Below, in pieces: positions 12,201-25,900 of a stretch of DNA of 64,000 nt. The notes beneath the pieces were generated by a model. The model was not told the origin of the DNA and searched no databases. It saw nothing but the letters and a program-made list of their open reading frames with translations. Origin of the DNA: Aphidius gifuensis (lineage: Eukaryota; Arthropoda; Insecta; Hymenoptera; Braconidae); NCBI RefSeq assembly GCF_014905175.1, contig NC_057791.1:21180537-21244536 (forward strand), given 5' to 3'. Position numbers and translations under genes: made by a program. Position 1 is the stretch's first letter; every line of letters starts with the position of its first letter.

Positions 12201-15200
12201 TGGTTTATTGTTAAATTGCTTTGAAAAATTATCAAATAACACGTTACGTATTTCAAAACCTAATTTATATATTTCTTTTAAATTTTATTATCTTCATTTT
12301 ATATTTGAATAAAAGAACAAACATAATAAAGCTACTTACAGCTAAAATAAACCTCAAAAATTGTTGACAATTTAAAAAATATTAAGACGATAAAAATTTT
12401 ATAGTTTGTCTATACAAATGTTTGTCATTGAATTGAGTATTTTTTTTTTCCACACGGGATAAAAATAAACTAATATAATATTATAAAATGTGACGTCTGT
12501 AATCCATTATAGATAAAATTCCATTGCGTCACTGTATTACATACCCAGATGGATTTAATTTTTATATTTTTTTCTCAATATTATTATAATTATTTTATTT
12601 TTTCCTTGAGTGAACAGAGAAACTCTCTGTCTATATTATATTGCAATAACCAATGATTGTTAAATAATCATTTTTAATGCTTTCGCTTGACAAAACAATT
12701 TTTATATATTTTTCCTCGCATAAACACAGTTTACTGTGCATAAATATTTAAATAATAAAAAAACGTAAATTAAATAATAATAAAATATTGTAGTTTAAGT
12801 AAATTAGTATATGCACACGTATAGTACATCACTTTCTTAAAACTTTCACTTGTTTTTCCTTTCGAGACAATGAAACTGATATCCAAATATAAAATATTTT
12901 ATTTTAATTGATTGTTTTTTTTTTTTAAACATGACCTCAAAATAATTCTAATCTTTTTGTTATTTTTAAAAAACTCTCACAAATGTGAGTCACAATCTAT
13001 ATAAAAGTATTTTTATAATTTAGTATTTAAAAACATTTATTATTATTATAAATTAATTAAGTTGATACATTCACGCTTTGAGGTTTGTTTCGCTTGAGTG
13101 AAAAATAATCTTACTGAATACTGAGTCACCTTCAATTGACAAACTTATTTTTTTCTAATTTATTTTTATTTACTTGTATTTCTTTTTTTATTATTATTTT
13201 TCAAATAAACATCGAGATTTATGACGGTCGAAAAAAATAAAAATAAAAATTCCAAGCTTACGACGTAGGATGATAATACCTAATCTGATTAGAGATAAAA
13301 AATAACGATCGATAAGTCATAGAGTATAACAACGTGGTATAAAAAATTATCAAAAAAGTCAGGTATTTTTCAAGAAGCCAAACAACATGTATAGATATTT
13401 AAAATTTAAATAAAATTTACGTCAAATGAAAATAGCAAAAAAAAAAAATATTATTAGATTATTTTTTGAGCTACTGTGCGAGACTATAAATTTTTATTTG
13501 TGTTGAAAAATATGTAATAGAAATAGACAATTTTAAAGCGTCAATATTTTTCGATATTTATTTTTATGTATGTATAGAAAATTTGTGGCTATTTAAATAC
13601 CCTTGGTAATTGCCCTTGGTAACTCGAATATTTTTTTTTTTTTTTTGTTTAAAATTATTATCTGATTTTTTTTTTACAATGTTAATTATATAATATTATT
13701 AATATTTATTGCAATAAATATTTTATTATAATTTACAGTGATATTTATTTTTTTTTTTCATATATAAAACGTGCCAATTCTTTGATTGTTATGACAACGT
13801 TGTCAGGAAATCATGTGCTATACAAGTTGCCGGATGACACTCGATTGTAATCTAAACGTTTTAACTTCCGGTTTAAATATATATATTAATCTTGAGTATA
13901 TTTATGTATCTCAAATAACAAATTAATCGTTTAATAAATTTACTACTTGAAAATCATATATTCAGGTAATTATCTTGTAATTATTCGAGCGTTAGTAGTG
14001 CGAGAAAAATTAGTTAACACCTGATCCAGTAATTTACAACGGTAATAATTATTAAAAATGAAAAAATAAAAACACACACATGATAATTTAAAGTTTTAAA
14101 ACAAACATGTAAAAATATTTTTTAAAAATACATAAAAAACTTGATTGAAAAATTAAAAAATCATATAAGTAAGTAGATTTTTTTTTTTTTTTTTTTTTGT
14201 AAATAAAAAAAAATTAATTATCATTTTATAAATAATATTTGCAAGGTCGCAAACAACGTATGTTTTATCTTATCAGTACTTGAATTTTTTTTAACCAGAT
14301 GAGATAAAAAGCTTGATTTTTATATTTAAAATGATATCATAAAAATTTAATTTTTTCATTGTTTAATTATTTTTTCTTTTGTATTTTAATTAATATCAAA
14401 AAATTTTTATTAAATATCTAATTAAAAAATTAAATCATATCTTGAGATATATTTTTTAATTTCCCTTTCACCTGATTATTTTATTTTATATTTTTTTTAT
14501 TTTTAAGATGAAGCAAGACAATGAGTCGCAAGTAAATCTACACGTCAATGACCGTATCATAAAAAAAAAAAATAATTATTAATTTTATTTTCCCAACAAA
14601 TTAATGTACATTTACTTTTTTTTTTTTCTTTATTGTAGCAGTGTATTTTCTCATTATTTACATTCCAGTATGACTCGTGCCAAACGCCTCTCGTTTTTTA
14701 TTTATTATTCACCAGAAATAATAATATTCCACCTACTCGATTGTTTATACAACGTCTCGTGTCTCAGACTGGTCTGCTATTTTAAATTTTTTATTTGTAT
14801 CTTTTATCTTTGCATTGTTATGTTTTTTTTTTAATTCACAAAATGATGATTTTCATTGAAAAATCAAGATTGAGATAAGGATAATCATATGCATAACGAA
14901 TCAGTCAAATAAATTATATGAAAGATTTCATCGTGAGCATTGTGTACTATGCTTATTAAATATATGTTTGTTTGTTTTTAATCCTGGATGATAAATTTTA
15001 TTGTTAATTTTTTTAAATAATAAAAATTTAGTAGTTTAAAAAATAAAAAATTCCGAGCATAAAAAATGATAATTAAAATGTAAAACTACTTGTAAGAAAA
15101 ACAGGTAAATATTTATATAAAATAATATTTTTTACAAATAAATTCACGGATTTTTTAAAAAATAAAAATTGTTTATTTGATTTATTTAAAATTAAATAAT

Positions 15201-18200
15201 AAATTTTTAAACTCACAAGTATTAATTTACAGGTAAAAAAAATTTCCATACTCATCAAGCTGTTTGTTTTTTTAAAAACTTTTTCTTGTTTTTTTTTTTT
15301 AAAAAAAATTCAAGAATTATAAGAAAAAAAATTGTTTCCAGTTGAGTATTTGCATTATCGTTTGAATGATAATTTATGTGGATTTATGTTTTATTTTTTG
15401 TTGATAAATTTAAGAGGATTTTAAAGGATGGAAAAATACTGTAGATAAAAAAAAATGAGATATATATTGAACATTATTTAAAGTACCAGGTAGGCAGCTC
15501 GGCTTTAATATCGTGAGTTGAATTTTGTTATATATATGTACAAATGAAATTGTGTGTACTTGGTATTTGTGTAAGTGTATATATGAATTGCTGAATCCTA
15601 TAGACAGGAAGAGCGAAAGCACTTCCGGGTGAGCCCAATCACTCGATTATATGAGTGAACGAAAAATTCCACCTTTTATTTCCTATTTTGTATCAATTTT
15701 TTATTAGTTTTTTTATTTCTTCATTTGAAATATTCATTCATTTTTACTTTTTTATATCAATTTTTTATTTCATATTTTCAACTGTTTATTTTGTAAATAC
15801 TTTAGCGAGTATTTCATTTTTTATTATCAAAAACAACGTTGAAATTTATTTATTTATTTGTAAGTTTATTCAATTTAAATTATTGCTAAATTTTTAGGTC
15901 AAGTTTTTCAAAATTATCTAAATAATAGGATCATTATTTTCATATCAAAATTAATTTAAAATGATCCTACATACGAGTTTCACAATCCAATTTTCTTAAT
16001 TTAAAAATACTTTTTCTCAATTTTTATATTATTTATTCTTTTATGACAATTTTTTTTTTACTCAATTTAATTTATATTTCTATTTTTAATTTAACTTAAC
16101 ATTTACAAATTTTATATAATAAATTCTACAAATATACAATTTACTTGAATTGTATTTTAATTCCATCAAAAAAAAAATTAATTATAAATGGAAAAAAATA
16201 TATTACTAATTCCATTCGCTTCTCTGTTATTTATTTTTTTTTTACGCTCAACTTTTATTTCTTCTAAATATTAAATTTCAAAATCAGCATTACACAAGCA
16301 TAATAACCTTTTTTATTTTTTTTTCAACTTTTGTATTAAAAAAAACTACATGAAATTAAAAAAATGTCATTGTTAAAAAGTTCAAATTTCAAAAGTACTA
16401 GAGAGAGCGGTGCAAAAAATGCACATTGAATATTAAAAATAGAAAAAAAAAGGTGAAGGATATATATTTTACTATTTTTATTCTTCAATTTTTTTGTATA
16501 CTTATTTCTCACTCACTTGACCTGACATTTATCCATTGCGTAATGTATAAAGGTACACGTGTAAACGCGTCTCTCTGTATCTCATAAATTTATATTTATT
16601 TATCAGAAAAAAAAATGAATATATCTTCTCGAAGGAAAAAAAACAGGATAGCAAAATGAAAAAAAAAATTCCATTTTATATAAATTATAAATATAATTTT
16701 TTTTTATTTTTATTAAAACTGTGCTGCGATAACGGTACTGTAGAATAAATTGTGTCTCATGTAATGACATATTTACAAGATTTCCGTCTTGGAAATTAAT
16801 ACACACTGTCGTGTTTTGTGTGTCGCCATTATATATTTTTTTTATATTATACATCGAGACTATCAAACGATGTATCAAGGTTCATTTAAATTGTCATCCA
16901 TTCATTGATGTTACACAATATCCAACGACATATCAAGCACCAATTAACATTAGCCAAAAAATTATTTTCTAAAATAATTTATATATTTTTGTTGCACAAT
17001 TTTTAAACAACAATAATAATAAATAAAATAGCAAATAAGATAGAAAACAATTTACAATGGATAATGCTTGAAATTGACTCTACCCACATGGAAAATAATA
17101 ATTGATGACTCAACTTGTTAAATTGATAAAAAACAACAACAACAACAACAAAGGCTCTAATGAAAAAATAAAGCTACCAATTACAAAATTGTATACAAAA
17201 AAAGAAAATATATATTTTTCAATTTAAAATATTGTTTTTGAATTTAAAATTCAATTGCATTTGAATATTTTATTTAATTTTTTTTTTTGCAAATGTTGTC
17301 AAAGTGTCAAGTGTCATGGTTAATCTTAAGAAAAAACAAAAAAAAAAATAAACATTTATGGTTTCATGTAGCTTATATACAAAGCGATAAATCAGTTTAT
17401 AAAATTAAATTACGTTTTGATTAAATTGTACAGATACAGGTGAAAATAAAATGAACAAAGAATAATTCATGCATAAAATTCATCAGACAAATATACACAA
17501 GTTTTTTGATCTCTCCCTCATTTTTCCCTTCAAAATTATTATTATTAAATATTTTTTTATATTATTTTTCATTGTCCATTTAACTTTGAAACTCTTTGTG
17601 TTTATTTAATTTAAACACCACGATTGGCCACTGTGTCAGGAGTTTATACTTGGCATATCTACGCGTACACATGACTCAAATAAAATCATCAAATCACGTT
17701 TGTTTAAATCAAATTCTCATGTATACGTGACCGTGATTTTTTTGACGCACATATTTGACACTGTCATAATTATATTTATATATTTTTTTTTTTTATTTTA
17801 TTCATTGCTATTATTGTTGCTAATTTATTTATCTTTTTATTTTTTATATTTTCGTAACGTGCAGGAGAGAAAAAAAAAAAAATTTACAAAGTCCCATGAC
17901 TTGGTGACTCACTTTTATTTTCAAGGTAAAAATATCCTGTGGTAATTCTCACTTTCCATTAGTCCACGATGAACATTGTGTGCCACGGATATCCGCTGAC
18001 TATTTTTTTTTTTTTCTATGCACACCTTCACTCTCTTTTTGCGAAAAATATTATTTTTTAAATTTATGGCATGTAGAATAAATGTCAATGTACCTGAAGG
18101 GCAGTAACATAAATTTTTTGTCGTTTTTTTAAAAAAGATATTTATGATTAATTTTAAACTGTTGTTAAATTTTTCTTTGTTGTTATTTTTATTTCATATT

Positions 18201-19750
18201 CATGTAACAATATGCAATATCCGTAAATTTATATATTTCTTTATAATTTTTAATTATTATTAGGTATAAATAATATGTTTGTATATATAAAATAACGATG
18301 AGTATTATTTCGTTACGCGCAATAAAGATATACTCGTGTATGTCGTCGTCTTATAGTTAAATCAAAAGTAAATTATATTTTTTTCTACAGTTTTTATTCT
18401 CACTTGATAGTAACTTTCCAACGTCTAAGTTTTTTTTTTTTTTTTTCCTTTTTTGCATCATTCACAATTAAATATTTACGTTTTTATTTTATTTTTTATT
18501 TTTAATTATTATTTTCATACACTTTTTATTGACAATAATAATTATTATTTTTTCATGTGTAAATTAATTATATACAGTGATTTTTTTTAATTAAAAAAAA
18601 TATATATTAAAAATAAAAAAATTGTTTTATTATTGTATTTCTTTTTGATTATTATTTTTATACAAATCAATTAAATTTTTGTATAAATAAATTTTATTTT
18701 CGTGAAAATTAATCATATACTTGTTGTTATAAAAATAAATTAAATTTTTATAAAAATAAGTTAAGATTTTATGTAAATTAATTAAAATATGGATACATAA
18801 ATTTAGCTTTAAAAATACTTGAACAAAAGAGATTTTAAAATAACATTCATTACGATAAAACATAGTGAATTTTAATAATTTTATTTTGGTTAATTAATGG
18901 ATGAACTATGCTTTGCTTTACTCTATGTACACGCAATGTTATTACCTCTCGTACTTTGCCTTATAATCAAATTCCAGTACATGGTAAATTGTGCTCCAGA
19001 ATTCTCAATATCTCTAAAGTCTAAACATAATCTTATCCCAGATTTTAACAGCATCAAATTATTATTACTCATTTTCCTTTATGATAAACACCGAAACATT
19101 CAACTAAAATTTTATTTTAAAATAAAAAAAAAACTTGCAAACTTCTATTTTTATTATAAAAAGCGAATTAAAAAAATTAAAACCTTTGTGAAAAAAAAAA
19201 AATTATTAAATTATCTTCAATCGATTGATTATGAATTTTAATTGGAAAAATTTATTTTCATCTGTAAATTAAAATTTCAATTTAAAATATAGATGTATCC
19301 TTTTTTTTTGCCCCAATTTTACTCCGAAAAAAAAAAATTTATTAATAATTATTAAATTATTGATTAATAATTTTAATTGAAAATAATGCTCATTTTTTTT
19401 TCTCATAACAATTATAAAAAAAAATAATTCAAAACAACTGTAACAGTATAAAATTAATTTCGGAGTAAATATTTTTTCCCATCTTTAATTAATAATTCCC
19501 GCCACGAATAATTATAAAAAAAAATTAATTTAATTATCTATCTTTATGATTCAACACCTTCAAAAATTTCGCGTACCAAAAATTCAACGGAAATTTTTAA
19601 TATTGTATTTTTAAACTCACCACAAGATGATGATTCTTTTGATGTAAAATATTCCGAGATTCATAATCTTCCCATGAGCTTGTTGAAGGACAAAAAAAAT
19701 AATTCAAAAATCAAGTAAAAAAAAAATCCAGACTAAAAAAATATTAAATA
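9240..19750. other. Long noncoding stretch, no supported gene
   Basis: I find no exon chain with family resemblance on either strand. The first coding exon of the phosphatase gene has an acceptor at 9240, so at least its 5' UTR exon and promoter should lie somewhere to the right. GC-richer islands occur near 11540-11720, 15470-15660, 16500-16880 and 17590-18020, and could be enhancers or noncoding exons. Everything else is AT-rich with homopolymer runs, including simple repeats such as (caa)n near 17135. Confidence 0.5.
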
Positions 19751-19799
19751 TATTCAACACCACATGAGTGAGACACAACACTTGTAACCCATAGCGACG

Positions 19800-20240
19800 A
19801 AGGTATACTTTGTTATATTATTCTTCCTGTTATACCTGTTCACCTCCTAACCTGCCTTCAGGTAAATGCACAACGTCAACAATAGAAAAAAATCAGCAAC
19901 AATAACTAGATTTTAATTTATATCAAATTACAAAAAATAAAAAACTAATTTGAATATTTAAACGAAAAAAATTATGTGTTTCTAATGATCCATTGTAACC
20001 ATTTAAAAAAGCTGATATTAATTAATTTTGCGTTGATTTAATTTAAGCAACAGACTCAAGCAACGTCCAGCGCAATACTAAAAGCAACTAAAAGCTAAAA
20101 GTTCCAAAGTGCCGTAGCATTGAGCTGAATGCCTTAGGCAGACAAACGGTTGTAATTTTTTAGTATATATATATTTTATATATACACTAACATGCCGCCG
20201 CGCACACCTGAAATTACATCAATGCGCATGCGTTTTATTT
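19800..20240. promoter_or_regulatory. GC-rich promoter-like island with NRF-1-like palindrome
   Basis: This island contrasts with its AT-rich surroundings. It contains TGCGCATGCG at 20223-20232, close to the NRF-1 consensus, just after a GC-rich run (catgccgccgcgcacacc). A TA-rich inverted repeat lies at about 20162-20188. A plausible plus-strand donor, TTCAG|GTAAAT, sits near 19860. It could be the distal promoter of the minus-strand phosphatase gene or start an unseen noncoding transcript. No transcript evidence is available here. Confidence 0.3.
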
Positions 20241-20539
20241 GATCCATTCTCTTATTTAAAGACACTTTTGACGTATGCAATTTATATATCTATATATTTT
20301 TTAATCTTAAATATGTTTTTCTTATACTTTAACAACATTCAAAGATCATGTGTATATATGTATTGCAATAAAACCATCTTACTTTATCTTTGCTTCGATT
20401 TTTACCTGTGCACACACACACACGTGTCATTCAGCTTTTTTAATTTTTTTTTTTTTATATCCTCATCGTATCAAATATGCTACGGAAATGAGGACAGACT
20501 GACTGGATTCTTTGTTAAATATTTAATATATATAACAAC

Positions 20540-22280
20540 TTGAAAAAAGTACTTTTAATATTTTTTTTAAAAATTTAAAGAAATAAATTCTTTTATACTA
20601 TTTTTGGTATTTTTTTTAATATATATTTTATGGTTTTTAGATAATTATATTGTGGCCTAATTATTGACCTAATAAAACGGTATTTGTAAAATTTTATAGG
20701 AAAAATCGTAAATCCATTAGTAAACGAGAAATGGACTTTTTTTTTTTTTGAATTTTTTTAAATATTAAAAGAGCTTGGGTAAATAGATGAAACTCTGGAA
20801 TAGATATTTACTTTAATCATCATATAAACTTCGTAGTTATATACTTTGAGAAAATATTTAACAGGAAAATATAGTGTCAGAATTTTTTATATACAGGTAC
20901 TCTGGAAGTTTTGTTTAAAAAAGTAAACAATGAAAATTATAAAATTTAAAAAATAATAAATGTATTGATTTTAAATATTGATATTGAAAATTTATGTCAA
21001 TTATTATTCTTAATCATATAAGAACATATTTAATTAATAAATAATTAAATATTTATTAATAATAAATAATAATAAATATTTTTCATAAATTTATTTGACA
21101 ATTTTTTTTTATTATTTTCGTTTATTATTTAATTAACTAATTATAATTAAATATTTATGTGAAAATATTTTTTTTATTTATCAGAAATTTATTGACAATT
21201 AATGAATAATAACTGTTAATAAATTTGTTTGACATTTTCTTTGCCAATTACATTTCTAATTGAACTTTTGAATTTTTCTTTTTTCTATACCAATTAATTA
21301 TTCTAAATATAAAATTAATTTTTTTATTGAATTTTTGAGATATGCCAATAAATAATATATAATTAATCAGCGTATATAAACGCCCCCTTGATTTATCTAT
21401 AATTTTTAATGGAAAAATTCATACTTGCGTACATAGAGTGTTATCGATAACGCCTCTTTGACACACAGGAATTATCAACACTACGTGGATTTGAAAATAA
21501 TATCATATTTCTGATGTAACGAAATATTCAATTCGTAAAAATAAATTTTTTAAAAAGTGTATAAATTTATTATTCATAATAAAATTCAATTCAAAACGAA
21601 AAATACATAATTTCCATAAAAGAATCCATAAAACAAATCTGGGATAAGTTTTTTTAAATGAATAATTTTTTAATAGCTTCAACTTGTTCCGGGTCATGAG
21701 CTCTTTATATATTTTTTTAGTTTTTTTAAATTTTTTTCGATCGAGATTTTCTCTTTTATTTTTCTGATAGTTGAATTGCCTTGTTTATATCCATGTTACT
21801 TTATCCTTGACACATACTTATTTACACTTACTGTGATGATAATAGCAAGGACTTTTCATCTCACTTTGTCATGAACACTAAAAATTTTTAATTATAATAA
21901 TTATTCCACGACTTGTCAATAAAAAAAAAAAAGAAAATAATTATGAAAATATAATTATAATTTAACCTTTGCCAAGGTCAATATATTTTTTTATATTTTT
22001 TATATTGTACGTGAATAAAATTTGAATAAAAAAAAAATAATAATACAACACCTTGATGGTTTACTAAAATTTGGAAAGACGAGATTGTTGATCTTGACAT
22101 TAAAATTTATACTGTAATTTGTTTTTTTATTTCGTTTTTTTTTTTTTTGTTAGATAAAATTTCTAAATTGAATTATAATTTTATGCTTGATTGGTATTAC
22201 TATTAATTGATAGGAAGTGGTTAATAAAATTAGAATAATTAAAAATCAAGAAACTTATTACGAAACTTTGTTGGGATTCA
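20540..22280. other. Noncoding stretch with TATA/DRE promoter-like cluster
   Basis: This is mostly AT-rich sequence without coding signal. A TATATAAA box followed by GC-rich bases lies at 21373-21390, and a perfect DREF-type site (TATCGATA) lies at 21442-21449. They are about 70 bp apart. The cluster is oriented to serve a plus-strand transcript reaching the small ORF at 22281, but the link is inference. Confidence 0.3.
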
Positions 22281-22406
22281 ATGAGCGAAGAAGACCTTCT
22301 TCGATTAGAGGTCAACACTTTGATTCAACTTGCAATGTGTATATTTATTCGACTCGATTTTCTCTTGATTGTTTTGGAAATTTATTTTATTATATACATA
22401 TTGTAA
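22281..22406 (+). CDS. Candidate 41-aa membrane micropeptide
   Basis: This short ORF starts ATG AGC GAA GAA GAC and reads 41 codons to TAA. The N-terminus is acidic (MSEEDLLRLE). The C-terminal half is strongly hydrophobic (FLLIVLEIYFIIYIL), giving a single likely membrane helix with an N-terminal cytosolic-type head. Its first 90 bases are clearly less AT-rich than the flanks. A TATA/DRE cluster lies about 0.9 kb upstream on the same strand. I recognise no family. It overlaps a longer chance ORF in another frame. It could equally be one exon of a larger gene or a chance ORF. Confidence 0.22.
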   Translation: MSEEDLLRLEVNTLIQLAMCIFIRLDFLLIVLEIYFIIYIL

Positions 22407-22913
22407 CAAGGCTATATTTTTTTTACATAAACAATTATAATATTAAAAAAATTTTGCAAGTTATATTGATTGTTAATTAGTCAGTTGTAATTTTTTAAGG
22501 ATAAAATTATGAAAGAATAAATTAAAAATAGTATTAAATAGCCTTAATTTTATTGAATAATTTTAATAAATAATTTTTATATTTATTTAAATTAACAGTA
22601 TTATTTAAATATTTATTTTTTTCGATTTATTAAAAATGTTACTATAGAAAATGATATTATAAACTTGTCTAAGAAATATTTATAATCGAAAAAATAATTC
22701 GAAATTTTTATTTGTAAATATTAATTGATTAATTTACTAATTTATTATTGCCATAAAAATTAATTAATGTTAATTATTATTCTAAAACACATCTATTTCT
22801 TCATTTCTATTGCTTGGATGTATATTTTTTTCTTAGCTGATAATTAATTAATTAATTAATTCCAATTCAACGTAAATTTGAGTAATTTATCTCGAAGAAT
22901 ATAAAAGATAGAT

Positions 22914-25900
22914 TCATGAGTAAAATGTCAAAACTGACGATTGATTTCCTCGGACAAGTAAAAATGGTGGCATATTTCTTGTGAGTATTTCTAGCCAGGC
23001 CATATACAAGGGAGCAGAGACAGCTCCTTTTCGTGGCATTGGTAAAGTCCTAAAAATAATTTAATACAACAAAAAGAAAAAAAATAAATGCTTCATCGAT
23101 TTAAAAACCAGTTGATAAAAAAATAAAAACTTGAAAATATCTTCTAAATAATAAAACAAACAAAAACATTAATATTTATTTGAATTTATAATTTGTTTTA
23201 TGTTTCAAGTTAAAAATAAATATTCAGTCAAACAAATTGATAATCTATAAAAATAAAAATACTCACATAACAATAAGATTTGCTTCCATTGAATTATCAA
23301 TAAGTAATTCTCTCAATCTTAAATGTCGATTTGTTTTTTCACTCATAGCAAGTAGTTCACTATCAGTAACAATTGTTCCTAAAAATAATTAAGCAAAAAA
23401 TAATTATCCCAAATTAAAACAAAATAAAGCAAAATAAAAATTGCTTTAACCATCTTGATTATCAGAAGATGTTGAAGTTTGAAAATCTGCAATAAGAAGA
23501 TCAAAAAAATTTTTAGTTCGTGACTGTGCTGGTGTTGATATATCAGGTATGACCTTCAAGGCTGAATAATCAATTCTAAATTTAGACAGTAGACTAGCCA
23601 TGCTGAAATAACAAATTTTCAATATTAAATATTCAACAAATAAAAAAAAAATTCAAATACGATAAGAATTAAATAAACACATTGAACCTACTTTCTTTGT
23701 TCGTATTCCAATTCTGAGTGTTTATTTGCCAAAGTAAAAACTCGAAGTTTACAGTTTGACCAATTACGTCGTGTTCCAATGATGTAGGGCAACAAAAGTG
23801 TAAGACCACCATCATCATAAAGCCACCAAACATCAATTGTACCTTTTTTTTCTTTTCTTCTAAATTTTGTTAGTGAATAAATCATGTCTTTTGATATTGA
23901 ATAAATACTTGGTTTATTTTCACGTGAGCTACCAACTGATGCATCTGGCATTTCATTAATAATCTTTGATCGTTGTTGAAGCTGAGGACTACCAGGCATG
24001 GAAATGTCTGAAGCACTACTTGCTGAATAAATAAATAAATTTATTTTTTTTTAAATTCTTTTGATGTATCAATTTAAAATTGAATATTTTTTTTATATTA
24101 ACCTTGACTAAGTTGAGAAAATCCATGTTTAAAGGTTGCTTGATTATCTGGATCTTCATTTTCGTTTACAATCATACTGTAGTCAAGACCACCACTTAAA
24201 CGAAGTATACAAACAGCAACATGCATATCTAAAGCTTTGCTTTTTAATTTAAAAAAAAATAATAATTAAGATAATAATGTTTTGGTTTTTATTATTTATT
24301 AGCTTAACTTACTGCATCACGTTGAAATACATTGTGAGATCATTACGAGAACAAGTTGTCCAATCTTGTTTATATCCAATCATCAGTATATTTGGTCGTA
24401 GCTTTCCAATACCACCAACTTGTAATAAAGACGTAGCACCATTTTGAAAATTAGCTTCATCTACAATATTATAAAATGCTTTTATTTTATTGTTTATAAA
24501 CCAAGTTGTATACTTGGCAATCATTGCTGACCTAGTTTTGTAGGGTAATGAATTCTGCAACATAAAAAAAATAATAAATAAACACGAATTGTAATTTAAA
24601 AAAAAGCCAAACACATTTGTGATAATAAAACTTTCACCATAAAGTTTCTTATTGATATTGAGAAATAATAATTTCATTTGCATACTTTTACGATGTGTCC
24701 GCATATTAATAGACTTTGATTTTTTGTAATTTGATGAGCAAAGTCAATCAATGCTGGTCTTGAATTTGGTGGACCACATAGTACCAATATCTGTGGTCTA
24801 TAATTTTTAACATGTTCTTCAACTCTGCCTAATAACTGTACTGATGTCAATGCATTATTATAAGTTTGTGCTTGTGTTGTTGATCCCCAATTGACATCGG
24901 GTTTTCTATATGACACGATTAGATATAGTGCCATAACTGTACCAAGTGTTAGTAATGCTGTTGACCATGATATTAGAAACATAACAGCAATACATAAAAT
25001 TGAACCAACGAGACTCAACCACATGTTGTAATACTATAATAAATCAATTTAGTTATTAAAATTAATAAATAATAAATTCAACAAGTTTTAGTACTTACTT
25101 TAAATGTCGGACGCCAACCAACTGGTCTAGCTAAAGATGCATGAAATGTACTAAAATTTATTAGTGTATATGCAGCCAGAAAAAAATTTGATATTAATGG
25201 TGCAATTGAGTTCAGGTTACCTAGAAATTATTTACATTTTATAAATTATTTTTTTCCTTTATTTATTTTCAATGGAATTAAGTGGACTAAATTTAAATTA
25301 AATAATTTAATCAAGAAAAATTAATTTCCGAAAATTCAAAGAATAAAAAGATAGAAAAATTATAATCAAATTGATTAATAGTTTTTTTTTTTTTTTTTTT
25401 CATTTGAAAAATCTAAAAGAAAAAGATTGTCTAATTTTAATAAAATTATGATAATTATTTTTTTTAATTAATTTAATTTCTATAGTAAAAAATTACTATA
25501 TTTTGTTGATTGAGCAAGTTAATTGTCTTGTTTTTTTTTTATAGTTATTATTCATAGTAATAATTGAAGTTTAAAATTTATAGGCTTCCACTTTGATCTG
25601 TCTGTCGGTTTAACGTGACTTTTATATAAAAATAATTACCAATCAAAATAAATCCCATTGCAATGACAAAAGTTAAAAGATATCCTCTAATTGGTTCTTT
25701 CTCATTATGTCGACTGAACCATGATATACCAGGATAAAGTTTATCTTGACAAAGTGCTTGAAATACTTTTGGAGCTGAAACAAGTGAGGCTAATGCACTT
25801 GATAATGTTGCTGCAAAACATCCAGCATAAATAAATGGTCCAAATAATGATACCAGTTCAATAACTTGAAAACTATTGTGAGTACCAAATTTACAATTAC

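Noticed and set aside
14604..14834. 76-codon ORF with MTRAKRLSFF segment
   Set aside because: Phe-rich ends come from T runs; no splice context or family similarity.
18897..19241. 114-codon plus-strand ORF
   Set aside because: The second half is Lys/Phe/Tyr from A/T runs and the first half has no recognisable domain. A chance ORF is the simplest reading.
22217..22480. 87-codon ORF overlapping the micropeptide candidate
   Set aside because: Its frame gives no domain, and its ends are A/T-run translations; the alternative 41-codon frame has the better composition.
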